A DNA stretch of 64,000 nucleotides, taken from contig NZ_JAAFGS010000003.1 of the NCBI RefSeq assembly GCF_011090185.1, forward strand, positions 248,001 to 312,000. The letters run 5' to 3'. Positions 37,054 through 45,696 of the stretch are shown one piece after another. Source of the stretch: Saccharibacillus alkalitolerans. GTDB taxonomy: Bacteria; Bacillota; Bacilli; Paenibacillales; Paenibacillaceae. The notes under the pieces are model-generated. The model did not search any database. It saw nothing but the letters and a program-made list of their open reading frames with translations, and was not told the DNA's origin. Positions within the stretch are counted from its first letter, which is position 1, and each line of letters opens with the position of its first letter. The position numbers and the translations under genes are program-made.

Positions 37054-37896
37054 CTATTCCTCGCCGCGCGTCGTGATCCGCTGGATATGGATGGTGAGAT
37101 ACACGTATTCGTCTTTGCTGAGCGCCTGATGATACGTGCTCTGTAGGTAATCGTCGATCTTTTTGACGCAGTCGAACGCTTTGGCATAGCTTTTGCGCAC
37201 CTGCTCGTACAAAAAATCTTCTCCGCTCTCGTGCACTTCCTTGCGCAGCAGCCGCATCGAGAAGTACTGGAGATGCGTCAGAAAGCGCGAATAGCTCAAT
37301 GAAGATTCGTCGAGCACGATGCCGTAATGATACGTCACGATGTTCAGAATATGGTGCACAATCTCCGTCATTTCCATCGTCAAACGCATTTCCGCCCCGT
37401 CCGTTCTCGCATTGACGATATGCAGGGCGATGAAGCCCGCTTCGTCCTCCGGCAGCTTGACGCCGATCTCGTCTTCGATCATCCGAAGCGCGTCCTGCCC
37501 GATCTCGTACTCCTTCTTGTAGAAGCGCTTGATCTCGAACAGCATGGCGTTCTTGAATTCGATTCCCTTTTTCTGACGCTCGATCGCGTACGAAATATGA
37601 TCGGTCAGCGACAGATAGATGTTGTCGTTCAATTCTTCGCCCAGCACCCGGCCCGCGTGTTCGACAATGGCCTTGACCGTTTCGAGATGGGTCACGGGAA
37701 TCTCGTTCAGCAGCTCGGTCAGGCGCGCCGTCAATTCGTTGGTATTCAGCATGAAAATTTTATCGATCTTGTGTTCATCGACCTCGTCGCCGATTACCTT
37801 GTTGAAAGAAATGCCCCGACCCATTACGATGACCTCTTTCCCTTTGGCATTGCGGGTCAGCAGCACATTGTTATTCAGCACTTTTTCAATAATCAT
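37054..37896 (-). CDS. licT: Transcription antiterminator LicT (BglG family)
   Basis: 280-residue RNA-binding antiterminator. Residues 1-55 are the CAT RNA-binding domain (MIIEKVLNNNVLLTRNAKGK, GRGISF), followed by PRD1 (about 65-170, with DHISYAIERQ) and PRD2 (about 170-280, LPEDEAGFIALHIVNAR, then HIQRITTRG at the end), whose histidines are phosphorylated by HPr and EII to set activity. It lies upstream of bglP and has RAT/terminator switches both in its own leader and before bglP, so it should control its own synthesis and that of the transporter. Confidence 0.95.
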   Translation of the reverse strand: MIIEKVLNNNVLLTRNAKGKEVIVMGRGISFNKVIGDEVDEHKIDKIFMLNTNELTARLTELLNEIPVTHLETVKAIVEHAGRVLGEELNDNIYLSLTDHISYAIERQKKGIEFKNAMLFEIKRFYKKEYEIGQDALRMIEDEIGVKLPEDEAGFIALHIVNARTDGAEMRLTMEMTEIVHHILNIVTYHYGIVLDESSLSYSRFLTHLQYFSMRLLRKEVHESGEDFLYEQVRKSYAKAFDCVKKIDDYLQSTYHQALSKDEYVYLTIHIQRITTRGEE

Positions 37897-37966
37897 CGTT
37901 CTTCACTCCCGACTGCATTTCCGCGTTTCCGGCGGCCCGGCTTCTCTTCCGCCGCAATGTGGCTAT

Positions 37967-38048
37967 AAAAAAAGCCTAAGTTAATGCAAATATCATCAAG
38001 TCGAAATGGAATCCACCTCGAGTTAATAATATTTGAGTTAACTTAGGC
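37967..38048 (-). terminator. Attenuator terminator in the licT leader
   Basis: Plus-strand arms GCCTAAGTTAA (37974-37984) and TTAACTTAGGC (38038-38048) form an 11-bp stem with a long partly paired loop; the minus strand then has seven Ts. It is 71 bases before the licT start. Confidence 0.85.
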
Positions 38049-38074
38049 ATTGCCCGCATGACCGGTCACAATCC
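38045..38074 (-). promoter_or_regulatory. RAT element in the licT leader
   Basis: The minus strand reads GGATTGTGACCGGTCATGCG then GGCAATGCCT, matching the LicT RAT pattern and overlapping the first bases of the terminator stem. Confidence 0.82.
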
Positions 38075-38087
38075 TGTTGTTAGGCCC

Positions 38088-38117
38088 ATTGTAACATAAG
38101 GGATAAAGCGATTACAA
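38088..38117 (-). promoter_or_regulatory. Promoter of the licT-bglP operon
   Basis: TTGTAA (38117-38112, minus strand), an 18-base spacer and TACAAT (38093-38088). Transcription would start near 38081, just before the RAT. No CRE box is evident. Confidence 0.65.
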
Positions 38118-38165
38118 GATAGGTACTCACTTTTTTTCTAAAAAGTTTCGCGACGTGCGTTCGCC

Positions 38166-38600
38166 TCAGTCCAGCCTCCTGCGAAAGCCGCGCACGTCTT
38201 CCGTATAGCCCAGCGATTCGTAGAAGGCATGCGCTTCTTTGCGGAAACCGCTCGAGACGAGCAGCGAGTACGCGCAGCGGTTTTCCCGTGCGATCTCCTC
38301 CAGCTTCTCCATCAGCAGACGCCCCACCTTGCGGCCGCGGAACGCATCCGACACGATCACGTTCTCCACGACCATGAACGGACGGCAGCCGCCGATCAGG
38401 TCGTAACAGACGATGCCCATCACGCTGCCGGCCAACCTTTCTTCCTCGAAAGCTCCCAGCAGAACATAACGTTCGTCGGCCGCGATCGCCGCAAAGGGAT
38501 CCCGCATCGCTTCCGGCGACGACTTCTCTTCAACCAACTCTCCGTATAAAGCCGCCAGCGGCGGCAGGTCTCGGGCCTCCAGCTTACGAATATCGATCAT
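38166..38600 (-). CDS. GNAT acetyltransferase
   Basis: 144-residue N-acetyltransferase. The start MIDIRKLEARDLPPLAALY and the acetyl-CoA loop VIVSDAFRGRKVGRLLMEKL (about 85-104) are typical, and the end SGFRKEAHAFYESLGYTED is the family C-motif. Target unknown. The ATG follows GGAAGCGAGGAATGAATC, a modest site. It is 34 bases upstream-proximal to the membrane-protein gene at 38635 in reading order, and the two may not be one unit. Confidence 0.85.
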   Translation of the reverse strand: MIDIRKLEARDLPPLAALYGELVEEKSSPEAMRDPFAAIAADERYVLLGAFEEERLAGSVMGIVCYDLIGGCRPFMVVENVIVSDAFRGRKVGRLLMEKLEEIARENRCAYSLLVSSGFRKEAHAFYESLGYTEDVRGFRRRLD

Positions 38601-38634
38601 GATTCATTCCTCGCTTCCTTTAGAACCTCCCCGT

Positions 38635-39033
38635 TCACGGGCCGACTTCCTTCATGGTCGGAATTTCTTCCGTTTCCGTCAGCGGAGCCTTATCCGAAGA
38701 AAAAGCGGCCAGCTTTGTCCCGCCGTTCCCGCCGGGAAGCGGACGAATCGGCGCCGGCGCGCTGCCCCGGCGTTCCTCCGGGCGGAAAAATTCGACGGCC
38801 AAAATGACGATGCCGAACGCGAACATCAGCACGCCGACCGCGAAAGGAAGTCCCAGCGCCATGCTCTGCTTCAGGTCCGCTTCGTACGGCCCTGATCCGA
38901 AGATCGCATACCATACCCGCGTTCCTTCCCAGGAGGAAAGGTTGGGCACGAAGAGCGCGGCCGCCACAAAAATGCATCCCGTAATCCATGTTCCGGCCAG
39001 CGTCAGCACGCTGCCTATTATTACTTTTTTCAT
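38635..39033 (-). CDS. Small membrane protein, hypothetical
   Basis: Function not recognised. The 132 residues contain two membrane segments (about 5-29 and 59-82, LPFAVGVLMFAFGIVILAV) joined by a 30-residue outward loop, and a polar Pro/Gly-rich C-terminal tail of 50 residues. No catalytic or binding motif is seen. The ATG follows GGGGGACAGACG. It precedes the acetyltransferase gene at 38166 by 34 bases on the same strand, so co-transcription is possible. Confidence 0.7.
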   Translation of the reverse strand: MKKVIIGSVLTLAGTWITGCIFVAAALFVPNLSSWEGTRVWYAIFGSGPYEADLKQSMALGLPFAVGVLMFAFGIVILAVEFFRPEERRGSAPAPIRPLPGGNGGTKLAAFSSDKAPLTETEEIPTMKEVGP

Positions 39034-39088
39034 CGTCTGTCCCCCTTGGACGTGACTTCAAAACTTTAAAACTTCAAAACTTTTCCGC

Positions 39089-39529
39089 TTAACCGTTCTT
39101 TTTATGCCTGAATCCCGTCCCGACAGCGGCGTCCGCGGCGAAAGCGGCCGCGATGCCGACCGTATAACGCGCCAGATCCGCCGTCAGGAAGCCCCGTCCG
39201 AGAATCAGCGCCCCCAAAACCGTATGCCGCAGTCCGTCGATCCACGGCGCCCGGTACATTTGGCTGAATTCGATCCCGAAGCTCAACAGCAGCGCGCACA
39301 GCGCGCAGAGGCTCCGGCGCCGTTCCGGCAGCAGCAGGCGAACCCCCAGATACACCATCGCCGCCCACAGCGCATCTCCGGCATTCGCCGCCAAAAAATC
39401 CGGCAGCGACGCCGCGTACGCGCGCGAAGCGAGTCCCGACAGCATGACGGCGAGCGCAGCCGCCAGATAAATCCCTCGCTTCCTGAGATGCAAACGCCGG
39501 CGGTGCCTACGGCGGCGATCCGCCCTCAT
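39089..39529 (-). CDS. DUF2809 family membrane protein
   Basis: 146-residue membrane protein with about four hydrophobic segments after a very basic start (HRRRLHLRKRG). The family pattern is visible in NAGDALWAAMVYLGVRLL, LLLSFGIEFSQMY and GFLTADLARYTVGI. Role unknown in the family. The ATG (39527-39529) overlaps the stop of the upstream histidine phosphatase as ATGA, so the two are translated in a coupled way. Confidence 0.78.
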   Translation of the reverse strand: MRADRRRRHRRRLHLRKRGIYLAAALAVMLSGLASRAYAASLPDFLAANAGDALWAAMVYLGVRLLLPERRRSLCALCALLLSFGIEFSQMYRAPWIDGLRHTVLGALILGRGFLTADLARYTVGIAAAFAADAAVGTGFRHKKNG

Positions 39530-40065
39530 GGCCGCTCCGCCTCCGTGTCGTATTCCACAATCTCCGCATGGGCGATATCCGTGCGGCCGATCAGCGTGCC
39601 GAAGAGCGTGCCGTGGCCGGCGGCGATCACTTTCGAATAACCCGAATAGCGCTCCAGCACGCCGCGAAGACGCTTGAGCAGCTGTTCCCGGCTTTCCCAC
39701 AACCGGCTCTCGCCGTCCGGGTACACGCCGCCGCAGCGGTTATATTCGTCGCGCAGCTCGCGCATCCGTTCTTCGCTGTCGTACTCGAACGTCAGATCCG
39801 GCTGCCATTCCCTTAGATCGTATTCGACTTTCAACTCCAAATCGAGCTTCCGCGACAAGACGGCCGCCGTCTGCATCGCGCGCGTGTACGGCGACGAGAG
39901 AATCAGCTCGGCGCCCTTCAAGCGGGGGTCGCCTGCCGTTTCCGCCGCCTGCCGCGCCCCCTTCTCCGTCAAGGGCACCAGATCCCGACCGTTTCCTTTC
40001 AGATTCAGCGGCTTATACGTATGCCAGTCCGGCTCTCCGTGCCGGATCAAATAAAAAATCGTCAA
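39526..40065 (-). CDS. Histidine phosphatase family protein
   Basis: 179-residue phosphatase. The active-site His is in FYLIRHGEPDW, the arginine motif in SSPYTRAMQTA and the second His in AAGHGTLFG. The DLREWQPDL stretch holds the acid residue. Substrate unknown. GGTGAGCAGCGTTG precedes the ATG, a weak site. First gene of a two-gene unit with the DUF2809 membrane protein. This is the third histidine phosphatase here, none close enough to another to be a recent duplicate. Confidence 0.87.
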   Translation of the reverse strand: MTIFYLIRHGEPDWHTYKPLNLKGNGRDLVPLTEKGARQAAETAGDPRLKGAELILSSPYTRAMQTAAVLSRKLDLELKVEYDLREWQPDLTFEYDSEERMRELRDEYNRCGGVYPDGESRLWESREQLLKRLRGVLERYSGYSKVIAAGHGTLFGTLIGRTDIAHAEIVEYDTEAERP

Positions 40066-40334
40066 CGCTGCTCACCTTTTCGTTTCGCTTTCGGCGCGGT
40101 TCCGCGAAAACCCGTTTGACGGTAACCGGCGTCCAGCCGAGTTGTCCTGCCCCATTCGACCATTGACCGACAGAATGACATTTATGCGCGGCGGCACGTC
40201 GTCTTCCTCATAGTCGGGTCTTGTTTCCACTCTACCGTTCTCCCGATGAAAAAGGAAGCGCCGTTTGTACCAAAAGCTTGCCTGATTGCCTACGGATCGT
40301 CGCCCCTTCTTTCAAACCTGCTTTTTTCATATTT

Positions 40335-40362
40335 TTTACATAACTATGTCTGTCATTTCACA
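40335..40362 (+). promoter_or_regulatory. Candidate PhoP box upstream of the alkaline phosphatase gene
   Basis: TTTACA (40335-40340) and TTCACA (40357-40362) are 22 bases apart, two turns in the 11-base periodicity of PhoP sites (TTAACA-like hexamers), with a poorer copy (ATGTCT) between. They lie just upstream of a -10 TATACT at 40371-40376. This fits phosphate-starvation control, but only two of four hexamers are good. Confidence 0.4.
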
Positions 40363-40375
40363 TTCATGCCTATAC

Positions 40376-40391
40376 TTGAACATATGTTCAA
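40376..40391 (+). promoter_or_regulatory. 16-bp palindrome at the alkaline phosphatase promoter
   Basis: TTGAACATATGTTCAA is a perfect palindrome at the expected start of transcription and looks like a repressor operator. The binding protein is unknown. The other bases of the 40066-40472 spacer hold no gene that I can support. Confidence 0.5.
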
Positions 40392-40472
40392 TTGTATTCG
40401 GACAGAAAAATGAAGCGGAACGGTTGAGCAAAACGAGTTAGAGACGCATACATAACAGAGGAGGATTTTAAG

Positions 40473-41834
40473 ATGAACAGCTTGTTGAAAAAAGGACTTC
40501 CCGCCGTGTTGGGTCTGGCAATCGCGACCGTACCCGCACTGACGGGAGCAGCCGCCCCGGCAAAAGCACCCGCTCCGGCGGACGGAACGGTCAAAAACAT
40601 CATTTTCCTGATCGGGGACGGCATGGGTCCTTCGTATACGGCGGCCTACCGTTACATGAAAGACAAAGCGTCCACTCCGCTGATGGAAAAAACGGCTTTC
40701 GATCCGTATCTGGTCGGGATGCAGACCACTTACCCGGAAGACGAGCACCAGAATATTACCGACTCCGCCTCCGCGGCGACCGCGATGTCTGCGGCCGTCA
40801 AGACTTATAATGCCGCGATCGCCGTCGACAACGACAAGACCGAAGTCAAAACGGTGCTGGAACAAGCCAAGGAAAACGGCATGTCCACCGGACTCGTGGC
40901 CACTTCGGAAATTACGCACGCCACGCCTGCCGCCTTCGGCGCGCATGATATCAGCCGCAAAAACATGGACGCGATCGCCGACGACTATTTCGACGAAATG
41001 ATCGGCGGCAAGCACAAGATCGACGTCATGCTCGGCGGCGGCAAGTCCAACTTCGTCCGCAAAGACCGCGACCTGACGGCCGAGTTCAAAAAAGCCGGTT
41101 TCGGCTACGTGACCGACCGCAAGAGCCTGCTCGCCAATAAAGACGGGCAGCTGCTCGGCCTGTTCGCCGACGGCGGTCTCGACAAAATGATCGACCGTAC
41201 TTCCGCCACTCCTTCGCTCAAAGAAATGACGAACGCCGCGATCGACCGGCTGAGCGACAATGACAAAGGCTTCTTCCTGATGGTCGAAGGCAGCCAGATC
41301 GACTGGGCCGGCCACGACAACGATATCGTCGGCGCCATGAGCGAGATGGCGGATTTCGAGAGCGCCTTCCAGGCCGCGATCGATTTCGCCAAAAAAGACG
41401 GCCATACGCTCGTCGTCGCGACGGCCGACCATTCCACGGGCGGTCTGAGCCTCGGCGCGAACGGCGAATACAATTTCGATGTGGCGCCGATCAAAGCGGC
41501 CGTGCACACGCCGGATTACATGGCGGCCAAAATCGCGGCCGGCGAATCGGTCGACAGCGTGCTGAAGAAAAACATCAAGCTGAAGCTGACGGCGGAAGAG
41601 CGTACTTCGGTCAAAACGGCTGCTGCGACCAAAGACGTCACGGCGATCGACAACGCGATCGAAAACATCTTTAACGTCCGCTCGTTCACCGGCTGGACGA
41701 CGGGCGGACATACCGGCGAAGACGTGCCGGTCTACGCTTACGGACCGAGCAGCAGCCGTTTTGCCGGGCTGATCGACAACACGGACAACGCGAAAATCAT
41801 CTTCGAACTGCTGGGCGGCAAACCGACGCGCTGA
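40473..41834 (+). CDS. Alkaline phosphatase, secreted
   Basis: 453-residue phosphomonoesterase of the PhoA family (like Bacillus PhoA/PhoB), exported to release phosphate. A Sec signal peptide (KKGLPAVLGLAIATVPALTG, cleaved after about residue 27) precedes LIGDGMGPSY, the nucleophile Ser98 in TDSASAATAM, the metal-binding VEGSQIDWAGHDND and ATADHSTGGL, and the late His in GWTTGGHTGEDVP. All catalytic residues are present. GAGGAGG lies 7-8 bases before the ATG. A strong terminator follows; control may be by phosphate, given PhoP-like boxes upstream. Confidence 0.95.
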   Translation: MNSLLKKGLPAVLGLAIATVPALTGAAAPAKAPAPADGTVKNIIFLIGDGMGPSYTAAYRYMKDKASTPLMEKTAFDPYLVGMQTTYPEDEHQNITDSASAATAMSAAVKTYNAAIAVDNDKTEVKTVLEQAKENGMSTGLVATSEITHATPAAFGAHDISRKNMDAIADDYFDEMIGGKHKIDVMLGGGKSNFVRKDRDLTAEFKKAGFGYVTDRKSLLANKDGQLLGLFADGGLDKMIDRTSATPSLKEMTNAAIDRLSDNDKGFFLMVEGSQIDWAGHDNDIVGAMSEMADFESAFQAAIDFAKKDGHTLVVATADHSTGGLSLGANGEYNFDVAPIKAAVHTPDYMAAKIAAGESVDSVLKKNIKLKLTAEERTSVKTAAATKDVTAIDNAIENIFNVRSFTGWTTGGHTGEDVPVYAYGPSSSRFAGLIDNTDNAKIIFELLGGKPTR

Positions 41835-41876
41835 ACGGCAGGCGAACGCCGACCGAAATAGACAGGCTTGACCCGA

Positions 41877-41919
41877 AAACGGGCGTTACGCGGCTTAATC
41901 GCCGCCGTAACGCCCGTTT
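41877..41919. terminator. Bidirectional terminator after the alkaline phosphatase gene
   Basis: AAACGGGCGTTACG and CGTAACGCCCGTTT form a 14-bp stem with a 15-base loop. The convergent TIMP-like gene ends on the other side. Confidence 0.88.
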
Positions 41920-41960
41920 GCCGTCCTATTCGGCCGCCCTACCGCATAAGGAAGCGGCCG

Positions 41961-42608
41961 TCAAGCTCGGGGCTGGCGCCGGGCGCGTCTGCGCCGGACC
42001 GCCAACCGCGCGATGCCGAACCCGGTCGCGGCGGCGAATAACACGACGGCCCACAGATAAGATCGAATCCATGTGCCGAACGACATTCCGGCCGACGGCT
42101 CGGCCGGCTCGCCCAGTTTCTGCAGAATGTCGGGCTGCGTGCCGGCAAGATACAGTGCGTTTCCGGAACAGAGGCTTGTCGTCAGCTTGTCGCCGCTGCG
42201 CTTCGCCAGAACGATATATCGGTAATCTTCGCGAAAATCCGCCCCGCAGGCGTCCGTACCCGCGGCCGTCGACACGGTCACTTTCTCGCGAACTTCCCCT
42301 TTCCAGGCCCCCTCCACTTCGAATACGTAATCGACCGGATCGCCGGAAGAGCGGACGCCGAGCAGGTTCGGCAGGCTGTCCTGACGCTTAACGACGGTAC
42401 CGGAGAAGATCAGGTCCGCGAAATCGATCTGCTCGCTGCCTTCCGAGCCGAACGCGCAGCTGCAAGCATATGCCGGCTTCGGCGATGCTGTCAGTCCCGC
42501 GAGAACCCCGGTCGCGATAAGCAGCAGCGCCAGAAGCGCAGCAGCGCGGCTCTGCGGCTTATTGAGCCCCGGCCTGCCTCCTTCGCAGAAACGCCTTCTT
42601 TTCCCCAT
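41961..42608 (-). CDS. TIMP/NTR-like secreted or membrane-anchored protein
   Basis: 215 residues. A basic start and hydrophobic signal (ALLALLLIATGVLAGL) lead to a mature N-terminus beginning ACSCAFG, then an NTR/TIMP-like beta-barrel (FADLIFSGTVVKR, VDYVFEVEGAWKGE, TAAGTDACGADF, SLCSGNALYLA) with four or five conserved cysteines, and a C-terminal membrane segment followed by Arg residues. It would sit outside the cell, anchored by its C-terminus. Bacterial members of this group are uncharacterised. The ATG follows AAGGAGG eight bases upstream. Confidence 0.8.
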   Translation of the reverse strand: MGKRRRFCEGGRPGLNKPQSRAAALLALLLIATGVLAGLTASPKPAYACSCAFGSEGSEQIDFADLIFSGTVVKRQDSLPNLLGVRSSGDPVDYVFEVEGAWKGEVREKVTVSTAAGTDACGADFREDYRYIVLAKRSGDKLTTSLCSGNALYLAGTQPDILQKLGEPAEPSAGMSFGTWIRSYLWAVVLFAAATGFGIARLAVRRRRARRQPRA

Positions 42609-42655
42609 TGCTTCGACCTCCTTGTCGATGCTTCCTTTTTCTTCTAGACGTCAAA

Positions 42656-42680
42656 AAGGAGGCGCAAGTTGCGCCTCCTT
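42656..42680 (-). terminator. Terminator of the gene at 42687
   Basis: AAGGAGGCGC and GCGCCTCCTT pair with a 5-base loop; five Ts follow on the minus strand, immediately after the stop codon. Confidence 0.85.
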
Positions 42681-42686
42681 CGTCGT

Positions 42687-43256
42687 TTACCACAGCGGCT
42701 CCAGCCAGTCGCAGCGACGATCCGGCTCTCTCCGCGTAAAAACATTCGCGGCGATGTCGTCCGCGAACGCGATATTGATCGTCCGCAGCTCGTACCGATG
42801 GCCCGCTTCTTCGACATGCCTGCCGTTGATCCGAATTCGGCCGTATTCCCCGGCCGCCAGTTCAAAAACAAGCTTCTCCAGCAGGACGCTTCGTCCGTCC
42901 GTTCGCACCGGCTTGCCGAATTCCGGCACGTACCGCAGCCTGACGGACAATCGTCCATCCCGAAGCTCGGGCAGCACGCCGGCCATCAGCCGTCCGTCGA
43001 CCGGACTGCCCGGCTCCGGCAGCGGCAGTACCTCCTGTTCGCTTTGCAGCGGCCGAAATCCGTCCGTCGTCTGCCGGAACGCCAGACGCTGCAGCAGCAT
43101 TCCGCCGCTCTCCGTGCGGGACGCCTCCGCTTCCGTTCGGCGGCTTGGCAGGACAGGCAGCGCATAACTTCGAGGATGCCGGCTGCGCGGCGAAGCGTAA
43201 GGCTCGCCGCGCGTCTCCTTCGTCCATTGCAGCAGAATAGATTGGATCGCGATCAC
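42687..43256 (-). CDS. Hypothetical protein, 189 residues
   Basis: Function not recognised. A soluble beta-rich protein with many Arg and Glu residues; the C-terminal 70 residues (VLLEKLVFELAAGEYGRIRI, then RYELRTINIAF) look like the best-structured part. No signal peptide or membrane segment. The start is GTG at 43254-43256, ten bases after GGAGG, and only four bases after the stop of the VanZ-like gene, so the two form an operon. Confidence 0.65.
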   Translation of the reverse strand: MIAIQSILLQWTKETRGEPYASPRSRHPRSYALPVLPSRRTEAEASRTESGGMLLQRLAFRQTTDGFRPLQSEQEVLPLPEPGSPVDGRLMAGVLPELRDGRLSVRLRYVPEFGKPVRTDGRSVLLEKLVFELAAGEYGRIRINGRHVEEAGHRYELRTINIAFADDIAANVFTRREPDRRCDWLEPLW

Positions 43257-43260
43257 GGGC

Positions 43261-43797
43261 TTATCGCCTCCGATCCTGCGCGGCCCGGCTTCGGCTGTCG
43301 GCGCGGGCAGCGGCGGAATGCGTCCGCTTGCCCGCCCTTGCGCCCCGCTTTTTCTCCGGGCCGACAGCCAGCCGATATCCGATATAGCCGATCGTGGCTC
43401 CGATCCCGTTCAGGATCAAATCGTCCACGTCCGCCACTCCCGCTCCAGAGAATCCCTGCGCCAGTTCCAGCAGCAGAATCAGCAGCAGAAAGCGCAGAAT
43501 GAATCCGAAATAGTTCCGGCATTTGCGGAACAGAATCGGGAACAGGATGCCGAACGGCACGAATACCGCCACGTTGCCGGCCAAATTGATCAGCGGAGCC
43601 CGCAGATTGTCCCATCCGGCGGAACGGGTGAACAGCCGAATCGTCTCGAACGGTTCGGCATTGTAGCGAAACGGTTCGTCCAGGCCGATATGCGCCGAAC
43701 GGCCGAATCCCCAGAACATCCAGTAAAGCAGCACTCCGCCGTAGCCGAGCAGCAGCAGGCCCGCCAGCAGCTTGAAGGCGATCGTTTTGGCTTTCAT
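43261..43797 (-). CDS. VanZ family membrane protein
   Basis: 178 residues with four membrane segments (near 4-24, 67-88, 94-113 and 118-140). The VanZ pattern is seen in NLAGNVAVFVPFGILFPIL, RFLLLILLLELAQGF and GVADVDDLILNGIGATIGY. The family includes a teicoplanin-resistance protein, but most members have no known role, so resistance should not be assumed. The ATG at 43797 is eight bases after AAGGAG. A basic C-terminal tail follows the last segment. Operon with the downstream 189-residue protein. Confidence 0.87.
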   Translation of the reverse strand: MKAKTIAFKLLAGLLLLGYGGVLLYWMFWGFGRSAHIGLDEPFRYNAEPFETIRLFTRSAGWDNLRAPLINLAGNVAVFVPFGILFPILFRKCRNYFGFILRFLLLILLLELAQGFSGAGVADVDDLILNGIGATIGYIGYRLAVGPEKKRGARAGKRTHSAAARADSRSRAAQDRRR

Positions 43798-43861
43798 CAG
43801 CAAAACTCCTTATTTACGCGGCAGCCCGAATAGGGTTATCCGAGCCTGCGCGGTCTTCCTT

Positions 43862-44743
43862 TTACCGTTCCTTGCGGGCTCGTTCCTTGAGCTCCAACCA
43901 GACGGCCGCCATATCGAGTTCGCCTTTGCCGCTGCGAACCGCGTCGGCATACGTCCGGTCGGCGGCCTCGGCCAGCGGCAGCTCGATTCCTTCGTGCTGC
44001 GCTTCCGCCGTCAGCAGACCGAGATCTTTCGACAGCAGGCCGACCATGAAGGCGGCCGGGAACTCTTCGTTCATCCACATGTTTTTTTTCGCGGACAGCA
44101 TCGGCGTACTGACGGCCGATTCGCCGATCATCTCGATCAACTGCTCCCGCTGCAGTCCCGCGGCTTCCCCGATCAGCAGCGCTTCGGAGATGCCCTGCGC
44201 CACGACGCCCAGCAGCAGATTGATCGACAGCTTGGCCGAACTGCCCGCGCCGACCTCGCCGAAGACAATCGTCTTTTTGCCGAGCACGTCGAAAAACGGC
44301 ATGCACCGGTTCACGGCTTCTTCCGGACCGCCGGCCAGAATAACCAGCTGTCCGTTCTCCGCCGGAGCGACCGAGCCGGATACCGGAGCATCGACATAGA
44401 CGCCGCCGGCTTCCCCGACTCGGCGCGCGAACTCGCGGGCTTCGCCCGGCGAGATCGTGCTCATGTTAATGACGAACGTTCCTTCCGGCAGCCCTGCCAG
44501 CAGGCCGCCTTCGCCCTCCAGCACGTTTTCGACGGCCGAACCTTTCGTCAGCATGACGAATACGGCTTCCGCGTCCTGCGCCGCTTCCTTCGGGGAAGCG
44601 GCGAGCTCGGCTCCTTTTTCTTCCAGCGGACGCGCTTTTTCCGCCGTCCGGTTGTAGACGCGCACGGAATAACCTGCCGCGAGCAGGTTCCGGGCCATCG
44701 GCAGCCCCATATATCCCGTTCCGATCCAAGCCAGTTTCTTCAT
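43862..44743 (-). CDS. NAD(P)-dependent oxidoreductase (3-hydroxyisobutyrate dehydrogenase family)
   Basis: 293-residue beta-hydroxyacid dehydrogenase. The Rossmann motif is IGTGYMGLPMARNLLAAG at the N-terminus, then VFVMLTKGSAVENV, the substrate loop DAPVSGSVAPAENGQL and the catalytic Lys in GAGSSAKLSINLLLG. It would oxidise a small beta-hydroxyacid or reduce a semialdehyde; the exact substrate is not set by sequence. The ATG at 44743 follows GAGGAACG; an in-frame start at 44776 has no site. It is followed by the VanZ-like gene 65 bases later on the same strand. Confidence 0.92.
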   Translation of the reverse strand: MKKLAWIGTGYMGLPMARNLLAAGYSVRVYNRTAEKARPLEEKGAELAASPKEAAQDAEAVFVMLTKGSAVENVLEGEGGLLAGLPEGTFVINMSTISPGEAREFARRVGEAGGVYVDAPVSGSVAPAENGQLVILAGGPEEAVNRCMPFFDVLGKKTIVFGEVGAGSSAKLSINLLLGVVAQGISEALLIGEAAGLQREQLIEMIGESAVSTPMLSAKKNMWMNEEFPAAFMVGLLSKDLGLLTAEAQHEGIELPLAEAADRTYADAVRSGKGELDMAAVWLELKERARKER

Positions 44744-44853
44744 CGTTCCTCGACTCCTTTTTCCGAAATTCGGCATGTCTTCTTTCTTACAGCATACCCG
44801 AATCTTCGGCGGGAGTCATGTTTGCGCGATTTGCGGCTTCCGGTCGGCACGCC

Positions 44854-44874
44854 AAAAAGCGGCCGTTAGGCCGC
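44854..44874 (-). terminator. Terminator of the gene at 44887
   Basis: GCGGCC and GGCCGC pair with a 4-base loop, followed by five Ts on the minus strand. Confidence 0.72.
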
Positions 44875-44886
44875 CCTTGACTGACG

Positions 44887-45600
44887 CTATGGCCGCGAAG
44901 CCTTCGAAGCCGCTTCCCGCACCGTTTCGATACCGTCCGATTCGGCTTCCGATTCGTTCAGCGGCGCTGCCGGCTCTGCGGGGCTCAGGATCTTCTCGTC
45001 TTCTCTTACGTCTTCGCGGTAAAACAATTCGTAATTCAAACGGGAATTGCCGGCGGTCAGGTCACGTCCAGGGCTCGTCCCCCGAAACTCGGCTTCGGGG
45101 ATTCGGATATGGTACAGCAGCCAGCTGTTCGAAGGCTTATCGAGATAGCTCTCCGATTCCTCCAGAAAATCGTCGATTTTTTCCTGCGCCGCTTCTTTTT
45201 CCGCTTCTTCGGTCAGGGCGGCTTTTCCTTTCTCCATGCCTTTCGCGTAAGGGCTCTGCGACGGATCCCGTTTCAGCGTCATCTCGACGTTCACGCTTAC
45301 GTCGATCCCGACGAATCCGTTTTTCGTTTCTTCGTGTTCGAACTCGAATTTGAAACGATCCAGACTGTAAGTCGGTTCATACTTTCGCGCGATTCGCGCT
45401 TGAAGATCTTCCGCCACTTGAACCGCCTCCGCCTCGCTCAAGCCGGTACCTAGATTTTGAATGCTCGGAGCAGCCTCGGCTTGATCGGACGTTTCGGATA
45501 GACGGCTCTGCAGGGAGGAATGGGTCTGTACGGTAACGATAGAATAGGAAGGGACCAGGATCAGGGCGGAAAGCGCCAGCGCAGAAAAAAGTTTTTCCAT
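44887..45600 (-). CDS. Exported hypothetical protein
   Basis: Function not recognised. The 237 residues start with a signal peptide or anchor (KLFSALALSALILVPSYSIV) and continue as a polar, acidic domain with alternating strands (GFVGIDVSVNVEMTLKRD, SWLLYHIRIPEAEF) and a long charged helix (EEAEKEAAQEKIDDFLEE). No cysteine for lipidation. AGAGAGGATGAACGCTGA precedes the ATG. It stands 96 bases downstream of the membrane protein at 45697 and may share its transcript. Confidence 0.7.
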   Translation of the reverse strand: MEKLFSALALSALILVPSYSIVTVQTHSSLQSRLSETSDQAEAAPSIQNLGTGLSEAEAVQVAEDLQARIARKYEPTYSLDRFKFEFEHEETKNGFVGIDVSVNVEMTLKRDPSQSPYAKGMEKGKAALTEEAEKEAAQEKIDDFLEESESYLDKPSNSWLLYHIRIPEAEFRGTSPGRDLTAGNSRLNYELFYREDVREDEKILSPAEPAAPLNESEAESDGIETVREAASKASRP

Positions 45601-45696
45601 TCAGCGTTCATCCTCTCTTTTACTTTTGTTGGGCAAAATGTTCTTCCGCCTTACTGAACGCGGGTCGCTTCGCAAAAGTTTTCCTTAAAGTTCCAA

